Translations under genes and position numbers: made by a program
Shown here: piece after piece, positions 54,151 through 62,354 of the stretch
Layout: the number at the start of each line of letters is the position of its first letter
Numbering within the stretch: position 1 is the stretch's first letter
Notes under the pieces: generated by a model
The model's database searches: none
What the model saw: the letters and a program-made list of their open reading frames with translations, nothing else
Told to the model about the DNA's origin: nothing
From: Paenibacillus pinisoli
GTDB taxonomy: Bacteria; Bacillota; Bacilli; Paenibacillales; Paenibacillaceae
DNA length: 64,000 bases
NCBI RefSeq assembly: GCF_003605435.1
Contig: NZ_QXQB01000001.1
Location: 930,001 to 994,000, forward strand
Direction: 5' to 3'

Positions 54151-54768
54151 CTAATGTTTGCCCAGATGCAGATAGAAGTCCAGATCCGCCTGCAGATGCT
54201 CCTTCATGAGCCGTTCCGCAGCTGCCGCGTCGTGTGAGCGAATCGCATCCAGAATATGTTGATGCTCGTCGATCAGGAATGGACGCTTGTAATAAACGAC
54301 CGCCCTTCGGAACAGATAGATGATCGATTGCATCCGGTCGATAATGCGGACAATCTCCGGGTTGCGGCTCGCCTGAACGATCAGATCATGGAACTGCTTG
54401 TTCGCATCCATCGTTATATCGACCGTGCCTTCACGCGCAATCGTAATGCACTCCTGAACCTTCTCCTGGGTCGCTTCATCCATATAAGATGCGGCGCAGC
54501 GCGCTGAGAACCCCTCCAAAAGCATGCGTACCTCGAAGATATGGCGCAGATCCTCCACCGACGGCTGCACGACACGCTTCTTCTGGATCAGTCCCTCCTG
54601 CTCCAGCTTGCGGATCGACTCTCTGACAGGCGTCCGGCTGACGCCAAGCTCCTCCGCGAGACGCTCCTCTACCAGCTTCGTTCCTCCCGGTAATTCTCCG
54701 TTCAATATTTTATCTCTAATTAATTCGTAACAATGTATATATGCCGCTTGAAACGCCTGCTTGCTCAT
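54151..54768 (-). CDS. GntR-family regulator, FadR subfamily (FCD domain)
   Basis: A 205-residue regulator: winged helix LRDKILNGELPGGTKLVEERLAEELGVSRTPVRESIRKLEQEGLI at about 16-60 and an FCD effector domain (FEVRMLLEGFSARCAASYMDE, FHDLIVQASRNPEIVRII, HQHILDAIRSHDAAAAERLMKEHL) with the His/Asp metal-type ligand set. It is divergent from the sugar-acid operon beginning at 54969 and probably represses it. Two matching short palindromes lie in the gap at 54894 and 54915. Confidence 0.92.
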   Translation of the reverse strand: MSKQAFQAAYIHCYELIRDKILNGELPGGTKLVEERLAEELGVSRTPVRESIRKLEQEGLIQKKRVVQPSVEDLRHIFEVRMLLEGFSARCAASYMDEATQEKVQECITIAREGTVDITMDANKQFHDLIVQASRNPEIVRIIDRMQSIIYLFRRAVVYYKRPFLIDEHQHILDAIRSHDAAAAERLMKEHLQADLDFYLHLGKH

Positions 54769-54893
54769 GATTCAACCTTCCTTTGCCCCTCATAAAAATC
54801 GCGGTTCGGTACAGACTATCTCTAAATTATAAAGCTATCGAATGACCATTGAAAGCAAAAACCAATATTTATTTTGTATCCATTTCGAATTTT

Positions 54894-54903
54894 TTGTATA
54901 CAT
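54894..54903 (+). promoter_or_regulatory. FadR-type operator half-repeat 1 over the -35
   Basis: TTGTATACAT, close to the TTGTNTACAA palindrome of FadR-type sites. It overlaps the likely -35 of the sugar-acid operon (TATACA, 54897-54902). Confidence 0.55.
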
Positions 54904-54914
54904 TTTTAAAATAT

Positions 54915-54924
54915 TTGTGTACAA
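54915..54924 (+). promoter_or_regulatory. FadR-type operator repeat 2 over the -10
   Basis: TTGTGTACAA overlaps the -10 element TACAAT (54920-54925). The two sites are 21 bp apart, two helical turns, so a repressor would cover the promoter. Confidence 0.6.
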
Positions 54925-54968
54925 TAGCTTTCGAAATCACTTCACAACACGATACAGGAGGTTCCAAC

Positions 54969-55862
54969 ATGAAAATTGGTTTCGTTGGACTTGGCATTAT
55001 GGGTAAACCAATGGCCAAAAATTTGATTAAACAAGGATATAGCCTTACGGTCTACGATCTGAACGCGGAAGCTGTAGCCGAAGTGGTGCAGGCAGGCGCG
55101 GCACAGGGCGATTCTCCTAAAGCCGTCGCAAATGTAAGCGATGTCATCATCACTATGCTTCCCAATAACGCCATTGTGAAAAGCGTGCTTCTCGGCGAAG
55201 ACGGTGTGATCCATGGCGCCAAGACAGGCGCTGTTGTCGTCGATATGAGCTCCATCTCGCCTGTTGTGGCGAAGGAAGTAGCCAGTGCGCTTGCGGAGCA
55301 AGGCATTCAAATGCTGGACGCACCAGTGAGCGGCGGCGAGCCGAAAGCGATAGACGGCACCCTGTCCATTATGGCCGGCGGCGATGAAACAGCCTTCCAG
55401 CGCGTGCTTCCTGTCCTCTCTTGCATGGGCAAGGATGTCATCCTCGTTGGCCCAAGCGGCAGCGGCTCTACTGCGAAGCTGGCAAACCAAATCATTGTAA
55501 ACGTTAACATTGCAGCAATGTCCGAGGCGCTAGTGCTCGCCGCAAAAGCCGGCATCGACATCGATAAGCTCTACCAGGCCATCCGCGGCGGATTGGCAGG
55601 CAGCACGGTGCTGGATGCGAAGGTGCCGATGATTCTGGAGCGTAATTTCAAGGCGGGCGGCCGCGTCGATATTAACCTGAAGGACCTGTCGAATGTCATG
55701 GAGACGGCTGATGCCTTCGAGATGCCGCTTCCGCTGACAGCCCATGTGCGCCATATCTTCGAGACGCTTCGCGATGAAGGCAAGCAGTCGCATGACCATG
55801 GCGGCATTGTTCAATATTACGAAAAGCTGGCGGGAGTTGAAGTCGGCAAGACGACAACGTAA
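54969..55862 (+). CDS. 3-hydroxyacid dehydrogenase family (GarR/YgbJ-like, sugar-acid dehydrogenase)
   Basis: A 297-residue NAD(P)-dependent 3-hydroxyacid dehydrogenase: Rossmann GFVGLGIMGKPMAKNL (4-19), ITMLPNNAIVKSV, DAPVSGGEPKAIDGTLSIMAGG and the catalytic Lys region GSGSTAKLANQIIVNVN. ATG 54969 follows AGGAGG by seven bases. It heads an operon with a GntP permease, a four-carbon acid sugar kinase and an aldolase. In characterised tetronate pathways this family oxidises L-threonate or D-erythronate at C2; GarR-type reductases act on tartronate semialdehyde. Confidence 0.9.
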   Translation: MKIGFVGLGIMGKPMAKNLIKQGYSLTVYDLNAEAVAEVVQAGAAQGDSPKAVANVSDVIITMLPNNAIVKSVLLGEDGVIHGAKTGAVVVDMSSISPVVAKEVASALAEQGIQMLDAPVSGGEPKAIDGTLSIMAGGDETAFQRVLPVLSCMGKDVILVGPSGSGSTAKLANQIIVNVNIAAMSEALVLAAKAGIDIDKLYQAIRGGLAGSTVLDAKVPMILERNFKAGGRVDINLKDLSNVMETADAFEMPLPLTAHVRHIFETLRDEGKQSHDHGGIVQYYEKLAGVEVGKTTT

Positions 55863-55895
55863 TCAACATTACTACGACGAAAAGGTGGAAGCCCT

Positions 55896-57242
55896 ATGTT
55901 AACCGGACCTATGCTCATTGTTGCATTCGTTATTGCACTGGCCTTTCTGTTTCTGCTGATTATCAAATGGAAGGTTGAGCCTTTCCTTGCTTTGACCGTT
56001 ATCGCTTTCGGCACAGCGATCGCCATCGGCATTCCGCTGAAGGAAGTGCCGGGCATTGTCACCTCCGGCTTCGGCAATACGCTGACCGGGGTCGGCATTC
56101 TGATCGGCCTTGGCGTCATCTTCGGCCAGTTCCTTGGCGCATCCGGCGCAATCGAGAAGATCGCCGAAGCGCTGCTGAAGATTTTCGGCATCAAGAAATC
56201 GCCGGCAGGCCTTGCCGTATCCGGCACCATTGTCTCTATCCCTGTCTTCTTCGACGCCGCCTTCGTCATCCTGAGCGGGTTGCTCAAGAGTCTGGCGACG
56301 CGTACCGGCATTTCGATCATCACATTCGTAACGGCGCTGGGCATCGGCCTCATTACTTCTCATAACATGATCGCGCCTACGCCAGGCCCGATGATCGTAG
56401 CCGAGAATACAGGCTCCGACCTGGGACTGTTCATTCTGTACGGACTCATCTGCGCGATTCCGGCTACGCTGGTTGGCGGCTTCCTGTACGGCATGTTCAT
56501 CGGCAAACGCGTGAAGACAGAAGTGAAAGCGGAAGACATCGAAGAGACGAAGGCAGAGCCAGGCTCGCGCAAAGAAATCAGCACCGCCCTGTCCTTCGGC
56601 ATGCTGGCGCTTCCGATCGTGCTTATTCTGGCGAACACCTTCTCCAAGATGCTGTTCCCTGGCACGTCCATCGAGACGTTCTTCGGCTTCATCGGCGACA
56701 AGAACATCGCTTTGCTGATCAGCGTACTTGCAGCAATCATTTTCCTCCGCCCTTACATTGCGGATAATTACAACAAGCTGTATTCCGAAGCAATCGCAAC
56801 TGCGGGCATGATCGTGCTCATTACCGGCGCGGGCGGCGCATTCGGCGCAGTCATCAACCATAGCGGCATCGGCGACTATCTGATTACGACGATGCAGAGC
56901 TGGAGCATTCCGGTTCTGATGCTGGCTTTTATTTTCTCTCAAATCCTGCGCGCATCGCTAGGCTCTTCTACAGTGGCGCTTGTGACAACATCAACAATTA
57001 TGGGACCGCTTATTGCCGATCTCGGCGTATCTCCTATCCTGCTCGGTCTCGCAATCTGTGCAGGCGGCATCGGCTTGTCGCTGCCGAATGACTCCGGCTT
57101 CTGGGTCGTGAACCGCTTCGGCAAGCTGACAGTGCCGCAGACGCTTAAGGTATGGACGCTCGGCGGCTTCATCGCGGGCCTCACTGCGCTTGCTTCTGTC
57201 TATGTCCTTAGCCTGTTCAGCGGCATTCTGCCGGGACTGTAA
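55896..57242 (+). CDS. GntP-family sugar-acid permease
   Basis: A 448-residue permease with 12 to 14 hydrophobic segments and the GntP signatures GLGVIFGQFLGASGAIEKIAEALL and FFDAAFVILSGLLKSLATRTGIS, with TSHNMIAPTPGPMIVAENTGSD mid-protein. GntP proteins carry gluconate and other aldonates in symport with protons. ATG lies 33 bp after the dehydrogenase gene. It probably imports the sugar acid used by the operon's enzymes. Confidence 0.92.
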   Translation: MLTGPMLIVAFVIALAFLFLLIIKWKVEPFLALTVIAFGTAIAIGIPLKEVPGIVTSGFGNTLTGVGILIGLGVIFGQFLGASGAIEKIAEALLKIFGIKKSPAGLAVSGTIVSIPVFFDAAFVILSGLLKSLATRTGISIITFVTALGIGLITSHNMIAPTPGPMIVAENTGSDLGLFILYGLICAIPATLVGGFLYGMFIGKRVKTEVKAEDIEETKAEPGSRKEISTALSFGMLALPIVLILANTFSKMLFPGTSIETFFGFIGDKNIALLISVLAAIIFLRPYIADNYNKLYSEAIATAGMIVLITGAGGAFGAVINHSGIGDYLITTMQSWSIPVLMLAFIFSQILRASLGSSTVALVTTSTIMGPLIADLGVSPILLGLAICAGGIGLSLPNDSGFWVVNRFGKLTVPQTLKVWTLGGFIAGLTALASVYVLSLFSGILPGL

Positions 57243-57276
57243 CAGCTACAACTATAAAGATAAAGGTGTGAAACCT

Positions 57277-58713
57277 ATGCATATTGGAAAACGATTGGCG
57301 AGAGACGTATTTGACCGCTTGCCCGCTGTGGACAGCGGGCAAGTAGATACATGGCTTGAAGCGGAGCTGGAAAGCTTCGGCCGCAAAATCATTGTGCTGG
57401 ACGATGATCCCACCGGCGTGCAGACGGTGCACGGCATATCCGTGTACACCGACTGGTCCCCGGAGACGATGCTGAAGGGCTTCCGCGAAGAAAGCTCGAT
57501 GTTCTTCATCCTGACGAACTCGCGCGGCTTGATCGCCAGCGAGACGGAAGCGGTTCACCGCGACATCGCCCGCCATGCGGCGGAAGCGTCCGGGCAGCTT
57601 GGCGGCAAGCCTTATCTGATCGTCAGCCGCGGCGACTCCACTCTTCGCGGGCATTATCCGCTGGAGACCGAGACGCTGCGCAAGGCAACAGAAGCGGCTT
57701 CCGGCGTTCCATTCGACGGCGAGGTGATTCTCCCCTTCTTCAAGGCGGGCGGACGCTATACGATCGACAACATCCACTACGTTCAGTACGGCGAGGATCT
57801 GGTTCCCGCAGGCGAGACCGAGTTCGCGCGCGACCGCACATTCGGCTATACCGAATCCGATCTGGGCAGATGGGTCGAAGAGAAGTCCGGCGGCGCCTAT
57901 CAGGCAGCCGACACGACTTATATTTCACTAGACAGCCTGCGCGCGCTTCATCTTGAAGCGATCGAGGACCAGTTGATGAAGGTAAGCGGCTTTAACAAGG
58001 TTGTCGTGAACGCCGTCGACGATATGGATGTGAAGATTTTCTCCATTGCGCTAGTACGCGCGATGAAACGCGGCAAAACCTTTATGTTCCGCACAGCGGC
58101 GGCCTTCACTAAGGTGATCGGCGGCGTCAGCGACAGACCGCTCCTGACCAAGGAAGAGGTTGTCGGCGGACAGCCCGGGACCGGCGGACTTATCCTTGTC
58201 GGCTCGCATGTAAAGAAAACAACGGAGCAGCTTGAAGGGCTGAAGACCTGCGGCTTTGTAACCTTTATCGAATTTGACGTACATCTGGTGACGCAGCCAG
58301 AAGCTTTTCAAGCCGAGGTTGACCGCGTGATCGCGGAGACGGAAGCCGCTATTGCAGCCGGGCGTACCGTCACAGTCTATACGCGCCGCGAGCGTCTGGA
58401 CCTTGGGGAAGGAAAGCAGGAGGAGGAATTGCAGCAGTCGGTCAAAATATCGGATGCCGTCACCAGCATCGTGCAGCGCCTGAACGTGCGGCCGAGGTAT
58501 ATGATTGCCAAAGGCGGCATTACGTCCAGCGATATCGGGACCAAGGGACTGCGTGTACAGCGCGCCACTGTAGCCGGACAGATCCAGCCAGGCGTTCCGG
58601 TCTGGATTACCGGAGACGAAAGCAAATTCCCCGGACTATATTATGTAATCTTCCCGGGCAATGTAGGATCGGCTTCCACGCTGAAGGATACGGTAGAGCT
58701 GCTGGAGGGCTAA
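57277..58713 (+). CDS. Four-carbon acid sugar kinase family protein (DUF1537, OtnK/DtnK-like)
   Basis: A 478-residue kinase of the DUF1537 family: N-terminal substrate domain with VLDDDPTGVQTVHGISVYTDW, FFILTNSRGL and SRGDSTLRGHYPLETE; C-terminal nucleotide domain with GGLILVGSHVKKTTEQ and YMIAKGGITSSDIGTKGL and the late GDESKFPGLYYVIFPGNVG. Characterised members phosphorylate 3-oxotetronate, threonate or similar acids at O4. ATG 57277 follows AAAGGTG by eight bases; a longer reading upstream overlaps the permease gene and has no support. Confidence 0.9.
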   Translation: MHIGKRLARDVFDRLPAVDSGQVDTWLEAELESFGRKIIVLDDDPTGVQTVHGISVYTDWSPETMLKGFREESSMFFILTNSRGLIASETEAVHRDIARHAAEASGQLGGKPYLIVSRGDSTLRGHYPLETETLRKATEAASGVPFDGEVILPFFKAGGRYTIDNIHYVQYGEDLVPAGETEFARDRTFGYTESDLGRWVEEKSGGAYQAADTTYISLDSLRALHLEAIEDQLMKVSGFNKVVVNAVDDMDVKIFSIALVRAMKRGKTFMFRTAAAFTKVIGGVSDRPLLTKEEVVGGQPGTGGLILVGSHVKKTTEQLEGLKTCGFVTFIEFDVHLVTQPEAFQAEVDRVIAETEAAIAAGRTVTVYTRRERLDLGEGKQEEELQQSVKISDAVTSIVQRLNVRPRYMIAKGGITSSDIGTKGLRVQRATVAGQIQPGVPVWITGDESKFPGLYYVIFPGNVGSASTLKDTVELLEG

Positions 58714-58733
58714 TCCGCCGGGAGATTCAAGCT

Positions 58734-58778
58734 GCGGCGTATGCAGCTGGCCGATGGCGCCCTGCATGCGCCGCTTTT
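58734..58778 (+). terminator. Terminator-like hairpin inside the sugar-acid operon
   Basis: GCGGCGTATGCAG (58734-58746) pairs with CTGCATGCGCCGC (58762-58774) with one wobble, then TTTT. It lies between the kinase stop and the aldolase start; it could be a partial terminator or a processing site that lowers aldolase message. Confidence 0.65.
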
Positions 58779-58798
58779 AATGGAGAAGGAGTTCAACT

Positions 58799-59650
58799 AT
58801 GCTAATACCAACCAAAGAAATCTTGCTGGCAGCGCAACGAGAGAAAAAGGCCGTTGCCGCCTTTAACGTATTTAATCTGGAGACGGTGCAGGCCTCTGTA
58901 CAGGCGGCAGAGGAAGAGAACCGCCCTGTAATCATCGCGCTGGGCGAGCGTTATTTGCCTACTGTTGATCTAGAAGGATTCGCCGCGATGGCGATCGCTA
59001 TCGCCCGCAAAGCAGCCATTCCCGTCGCGCTTCATCTGGATCATGCCTATGAGAAAGAGTCTATCGTCCGGGCAATCCGGTGCGGCTTCACATCCGTCAT
59101 GTATGACGGCTCCAAGTACGAGCTGGGCGAAAATATCGCACGCACCAAAGATATCGCAGATCTTGCCCATATGGCAGGCGTATCCGTGGAAGCGGAGATT
59201 GGCTCCGTCTCCCGCGGCGCTTTCTCCGACGAAGAAGAAGGCGACGGCCGGCTGACGGATCCCGCTGACGCCAAGCGCTTTGTCGAGGAAACCGGCGTCG
59301 ACTTTCTGGCCGCAGCTATCGGCACCGTGCACGGCATGTATACGGGAGAGCCCAAGATTGACCTGGAGCTGCTGCGCGAGATTGAAGCAGCTGTAACAAT
59401 TCCGCTCGTGCTGCATGGCGGCTCCGGCACACCGGATGCGATTATTGCCCAAGCAATCGAGAGCGGCATTTGCAAAGTAAACGTCAATACCGAAGTATCT
59501 CTCGCTGCCGTATCCCATCTGATCCGCTGTGCCTCCTCCGCTGAGGCACAGCGCACTCATCTGTCCGCGATCATGGCAGATATGCAATACACGATCGCGC
59601 CGGTCATGAAAAAGTTCGTAAAGCTGCTGGCCCGCCAAGAGCAGGCATAA
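58799..59650 (+). CDS. Class II ketose-bisphosphate aldolase family protein
   Basis: A 283-residue zinc aldolase of the FbaA/GatY/KbaY type: AFNVFNLETVQASVQAAEEENRPVI, IPVALHLDHAYEKESIVRAI with a Zn His, GVSVEAEIGSVSRGAFSDEE, then GTVHGMYTGEPKIDL, IPLVLHGGSGTPD and KVNVNTEVSLA, covering metal, phosphate and Schiff-base-independent aldol chemistry. Its length fits tagatose- or fructose-bisphosphate aldolases. It is last in the operon with the DUF1537 kinase, 85 bp after it, so its substrate may be the phosphorylated sugar acid rather than a ketose bisphosphate. Confidence 0.9.
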   Translation: MLIPTKEILLAAQREKKAVAAFNVFNLETVQASVQAAEEENRPVIIALGERYLPTVDLEGFAAMAIAIARKAAIPVALHLDHAYEKESIVRAIRCGFTSVMYDGSKYELGENIARTKDIADLAHMAGVSVEAEIGSVSRGAFSDEEEGDGRLTDPADAKRFVEETGVDFLAAAIGTVHGMYTGEPKIDLELLREIEAAVTIPLVLHGGSGTPDAIIAQAIESGICKVNVNTEVSLAAVSHLIRCASSAEAQRTHLSAIMADMQYTIAPVMKKFVKLLARQEQA

Positions 59651-59661
59651 CTTGCAACAGA

Positions 59662-59727
59662 AAGAAGCCTTCCTTGCAATGGTTGTACGAATCAACCATT
59701 GCACCCAGGAACGGCTTCTTTTTTTCC
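59662..59727 (+). terminator. Terminator of the sugar-acid operon
   Basis: AAGAAGCC pairs with GGCTTCTT and encloses GCAATGGTT/AACCATTGC, then seven T. It lies 11 bases past the aldolase stop. Confidence 0.85.
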
Positions 59728-59786
59728 TTCCACATGTTCGCGCCAATAAAACAGCGATCGTAAATTGCGCAGTTTGCCCTCGGCAT

Positions 59787-59832
59787 GAAAAGAGCTGCCC
59801 CGTTAGTCAGAAATGACATCCTGGACAGCTCC
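59787..59832 (-). terminator. Terminator of the IclR-type regulator
   Basis: On the minus strand GAGCTGTCC pairs with GGGCAGCTC (imperfect), then TTTTC. It lies about 46 bases past the regulator stop. Confidence 0.65.
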
Positions 59833-59878
59833 CTATTCGTGTATAGGCATATGTGGAGCTCCTATGAATACCGTCTCC

Positions 59879-60625
59879 TCAGCTCGACAGCCCGCCCAGC
59901 TTGCACGAAATTTGCGCTGCGGCAGCCTTCACCTGCTCGATGACAGCGGGGACTTCATCCTTATTCAACCGGTGAATCGGGCCTGCCGCCGACAGGCTCG
60001 CCACAATACGCTGCTGCGTATCGAGAATCGGTGCGGCAACAGCGAAGGCATCTGAATCGTATTCGCCCAACGTGAAGCTGTAGCCTTGTTGCCGGATCGT
60101 ATCCAGCTCTCGGTACAGCGCATCAGAACCTTGCTCGCCCTCGGAGAACAGCTTGCACATCTCCTCCATAATCTTCTCGCTCTCGTAGGCTAGCAACGTC
60201 TTGCCGGAGGCGCCCAGATTAAGCGGCAGCACTCTCCCGTTCTCGATGGACAGCCGGATAAGCCGCTTGCTCGTCACATTCTCGATGCAGATTGCCTTTG
60301 AGCCGGAGCGCACGAACAGCACAGTCGTCTCCCCTGTTGCGTTCGTCAGCTCCTCCATGATCGGGCGGGCGATGGTCAGCAGATCCTTCTCGATCTGCTG
60401 CGACAGGCTCCTCGCCAAATCGAAGATACGCAGGCCAAGGCCGATCTGGCCTCTGCCCTTGCGCTCAACAAAGCCGTTCTTGATCAGCGTCTGTATGAAA
60501 CGGTACGCCGTGCTGTCCGGTATGCCCACCTTCTCGGCGATCTCGCTTACGGTGAGCGTCGAGCCGGACTCTGCTAATACAAATAAGATATCGATTGCTC
60601 TTCCTAACGTCTGTGTCCCGTTCAT
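59879..60625 (-). CDS. IclR-family transcriptional regulator
   Basis: A 248-residue regulator: N-terminal winged helix (QTLGRAIDILFVLAESGSTLTVSEIAEKVGIPDSTAYRFIQTLIKNGFVER) and C-terminal IclR effector domain (LPLNLGASGKTLLAYESEKIMEEM, YSFTLGEYDSDAFAVAAPILD, ASLSAAGPIHRL). ATG lies five bases after GAGGTG. It follows the OpuB-type permease gene by 51 bp on the same strand, in which a palindrome at 60653-60671 and a TATAAT lie, so it may have its own promoter. Its target could be the osmolyte operon or the sugar-acid operon on the other side; FadR-type sites favour the other regulator for the latter. Confidence 0.9.
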   Translation of the reverse strand: MNGTQTLGRAIDILFVLAESGSTLTVSEIAEKVGIPDSTAYRFIQTLIKNGFVERKGRGQIGLGLRIFDLARSLSQQIEKDLLTIARPIMEELTNATGETTVLFVRSGSKAICIENVTSKRLIRLSIENGRVLPLNLGASGKTLLAYESEKIMEEMCKLFSEGEQGSDALYRELDTIRQQGYSFTLGEYDSDAFAVAAPILDTQQRIVASLSAAGPIHRLNKDEVPAVIEQVKAAAAQISCKLGGLSS

Positions 60626-60652
60626 ATCAGCACCTCGGAGGTATGCTATACT

Positions 60653-60671
60653 TGGTCATTAATCGTGACCA
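60653..60671 (-). promoter_or_regulatory. Palindromic operator and -10 before the IclR gene
   Basis: TGGTCA-N7-TGACCA (60653-60671) directly follows TATAAT on the minus strand (60671-60676), 28 bases upstream of the IclR ATG. A likely autoregulatory site; I see no good -35, so the promoter is uncertain. Confidence 0.5.
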
Positions 60672-60676
60672 TTATA

Positions 60677-61315
60677 TCATACACGCCATTCCCCGCGAGC
60701 TTTTGACATCGATATTTTTTCCAGCCAGAGCAAAATCATATTGGCCGATACCGCCAGCACAGACACGAACAGCGTGCCCCATACCATCTTCGGCATAGAA
60801 CTCTGATTCAGTCCTTCGAACAGAATCGTACCTAACCCGCCTGCGTTGATCCATGCCGCAATCGTAGCAATGCCGATAATGGAGACCGATGCGATGCGCA
60901 AGCCCCCGATAATAACAGGAAGCGCCAGCGGAAGCTCGACCTTGCGGAACAGCTGCCACTTGCTGTAGCCCATCCCGCTCCCCGCTTCGATAACTGACGG
61001 ATCAATCGATTGAAAGCCTGCGATGACATTGCGTACCAGAATAAGCTGGCTGTACACAACAAGCGCGATAATGGCTGGTTTGAAGCCAAGGCCTACTAAC
61101 GGGATAAGCAGCGCGAACATGCCCAGGCTCGGAATGGCATAGATAATGCCGAGCACCGACATTACCGGCACCGCAATCCGGCGATGGCGGGATAGCCAGT
61201 ATCCGAGCGGCAGCGCTATTGCCGTTGCAATCAGCAGCGACAGCGCTGTCAAGTAGCAGTGCTCCAGAAGCGCTGTGAATAACCGGTCATAATATCTTGT
61301 AAAGTAATCCATCAT
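60677..61315 (-). CDS. Osmolyte ABC transporter permease (OpuB/OpuC type)
   Basis: A 212-residue permease with five to six membrane segments: LTALSLLIATAIALPLGYWLSRHRRIAVPVMSVLGIIYAIPSLGMFALLIPLVGLG, then SVIEAGSGMGYSKWQLFRKVELPLALPVIIGGLR with the ATPase contact loop. ATG 61315 is used (AGGTGA five bases upstream); a GTG at 61324 overlaps the ATPase stop and has no ribosome site. Quaternary-amine uptake (glycine betaine, choline, carnitine) is expected. Confidence 0.92.
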   Translation of the reverse strand: MMDYFTRYYDRLFTALLEHCYLTALSLLIATAIALPLGYWLSRHRRIAVPVMSVLGIIYAIPSLGMFALLIPLVGLGFKPAIIALVVYSQLILVRNVIAGFQSIDPSVIEAGSGMGYSKWQLFRKVELPLALPVIIGGLRIASVSIIGIATIAAWINAGGLGTILFEGLNQSSMPKMVWGTLFVSVLAVSANMILLWLEKISMSKARGEWRV

Positions 61316-61320
61316 GCCGC

Positions 61321-62277
61321 TCACCTGCCGCTGCCAAGCTTAAGCTGGTCCAGCGTTACCCGGCCTGCCGCCTGCCCGTCATCCGCTTCTACTACAACAT
61401 AAGGCACATCCTGCTTGAGCAGCACCTGCAGGGCATCCTTCAGGCTGCTGTCTGCAGAGAGGCGCGGATAATGCTCCGGCGCCGCATCCTCCAGCGGAAT
61501 CATGCCCTCGCTCGCGCGAATGAGATGAAGGCGCTGGAACAGGTCTTCGGCTTGAACGAGCTCTGATACGAAGCTGTTCGAAGGCTTATCCATAATATGG
61601 ATAGGCTTGTCGTATTGCTGAATCGTTCCTTCATTCATAACGATCATCCGGTCGCCCAGCTTGAGCGCCTCATCAACGTCATGCGTGACGAACAAGACGG
61701 TCTTGCCCAGCTGGCGCTGGATCTCCTTGAAGTCATCCTGCAGCTTGCCTCGCGTGATCGCGTCGATTGCGCCGAACGGTTCGTCCATCAGCAGCACGGC
61801 AGGGTCTCCCGCCATCGCTCTTGCAATGCCGACCCGCTGCTGCTGGCCGCCCGAGAGCTGGCGCGGATAGCGCTGCCTGTATGAATCCGGCAGATGGACA
61901 AGCTCCATCAGTTCCTTTACCCGCGCATCGGTCCGGCTCCGTTCCCAGCCCAGGATTTGGGGCACGGTCGCGATGTTCTGCTCGATCGTCATATGCGGGA
62001 ACAACCCGATCTGCTGAATCACATAACCGATGCTGCGGCGAAGCTCCGTCAGCGGCTGCTGCCGGATGTCCTTGCCGAAGAGCGAGATCGTGCCGGATGT
62101 CGGCTCAATAATGCGGTTGACCATCTTGAGCAGCGTCGTCTTGCCGCAGCCCGACGCTCCCAGAATCGTAACGAATGAGCCCGACTCCACCGTCAGGCTC
62201 GTCTCGTTCACGGATGGCTTTGGCGCTTTCGGAAATGTTTTGGTAACCCGGTCGAACACAATAGCTGCATCTGCCAT
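61321..62277 (-). CDS. Osmolyte ABC transporter ATP-binding protein (OpuBA/OpuCA type)
   Basis: A 318-residue ATPase: Walker A GASGCGKTT (about 35-43), signature [15 protein letters not shown] (about 139), Walker B LLMDEPFGAIDAITR, and a C-terminal region with only one recognisable CBS-like segment (about 270-310), shorter than the two-CBS form of OpuCA. ATG 62277 follows GAGGGG by about eight bases. Between the binding protein and this gene lie two hairpins (62304-62349). Confidence 0.92.
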   Translation of the reverse strand: MADAAIVFDRVTKTFPKAPKPSVNETSLTVESGSFVTILGASGCGKTTLLKMVNRIIEPTSGTISLFGKDIRQQPLTELRRSIGYVIQQIGLFPHMTIEQNIATVPQILGWERSRTDARVKELMELVHLPDSYRQRYPRQLSGGQQQRVGIARAMAGDPAVLLMDEPFGAIDAITRGKLQDDFKEIQRQLGKTVLFVTHDVDEALKLGDRMIVMNEGTIQQYDKPIHIMDKPSNSFVSELVQAEDLFQRLHLIRASEGMIPLEDAAPEHYPRLSADSSLKDALQVLLKQDVPYVVVEADDGQAAGRVTLDQLKLGSGR

Positions 62278-62303
62278 GTATGATCCCCTCTCCATCACAG
62301 GAA

Positions 62304-62349
62304 GGGGCTTCCCCTATTTGACAGGAAGAAGCCCCGCCGCCTCCGCGGC
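62304..62349 (-). other. Two intercistronic hairpins after the osmolyte-binding-protein gene
   Basis: GGGGCTTC/GAAGCCCC (62304-62311 and 62328-62335) and GCCGC/GCGGC (62336-62340 and 62345-62349). They lie between the binding-protein stop at 62355 and the ATPase start, without a T-run. Confidence 0.6.
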
Positions 62350-62354
62350 CCCGA

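Noticed and set aside
55899-56942. Open frame of 347 codons opposite the GntP permease
   Set aside because: Highly charged, repetitive translation typical of the antisense of a membrane protein gene; no ribosome site.
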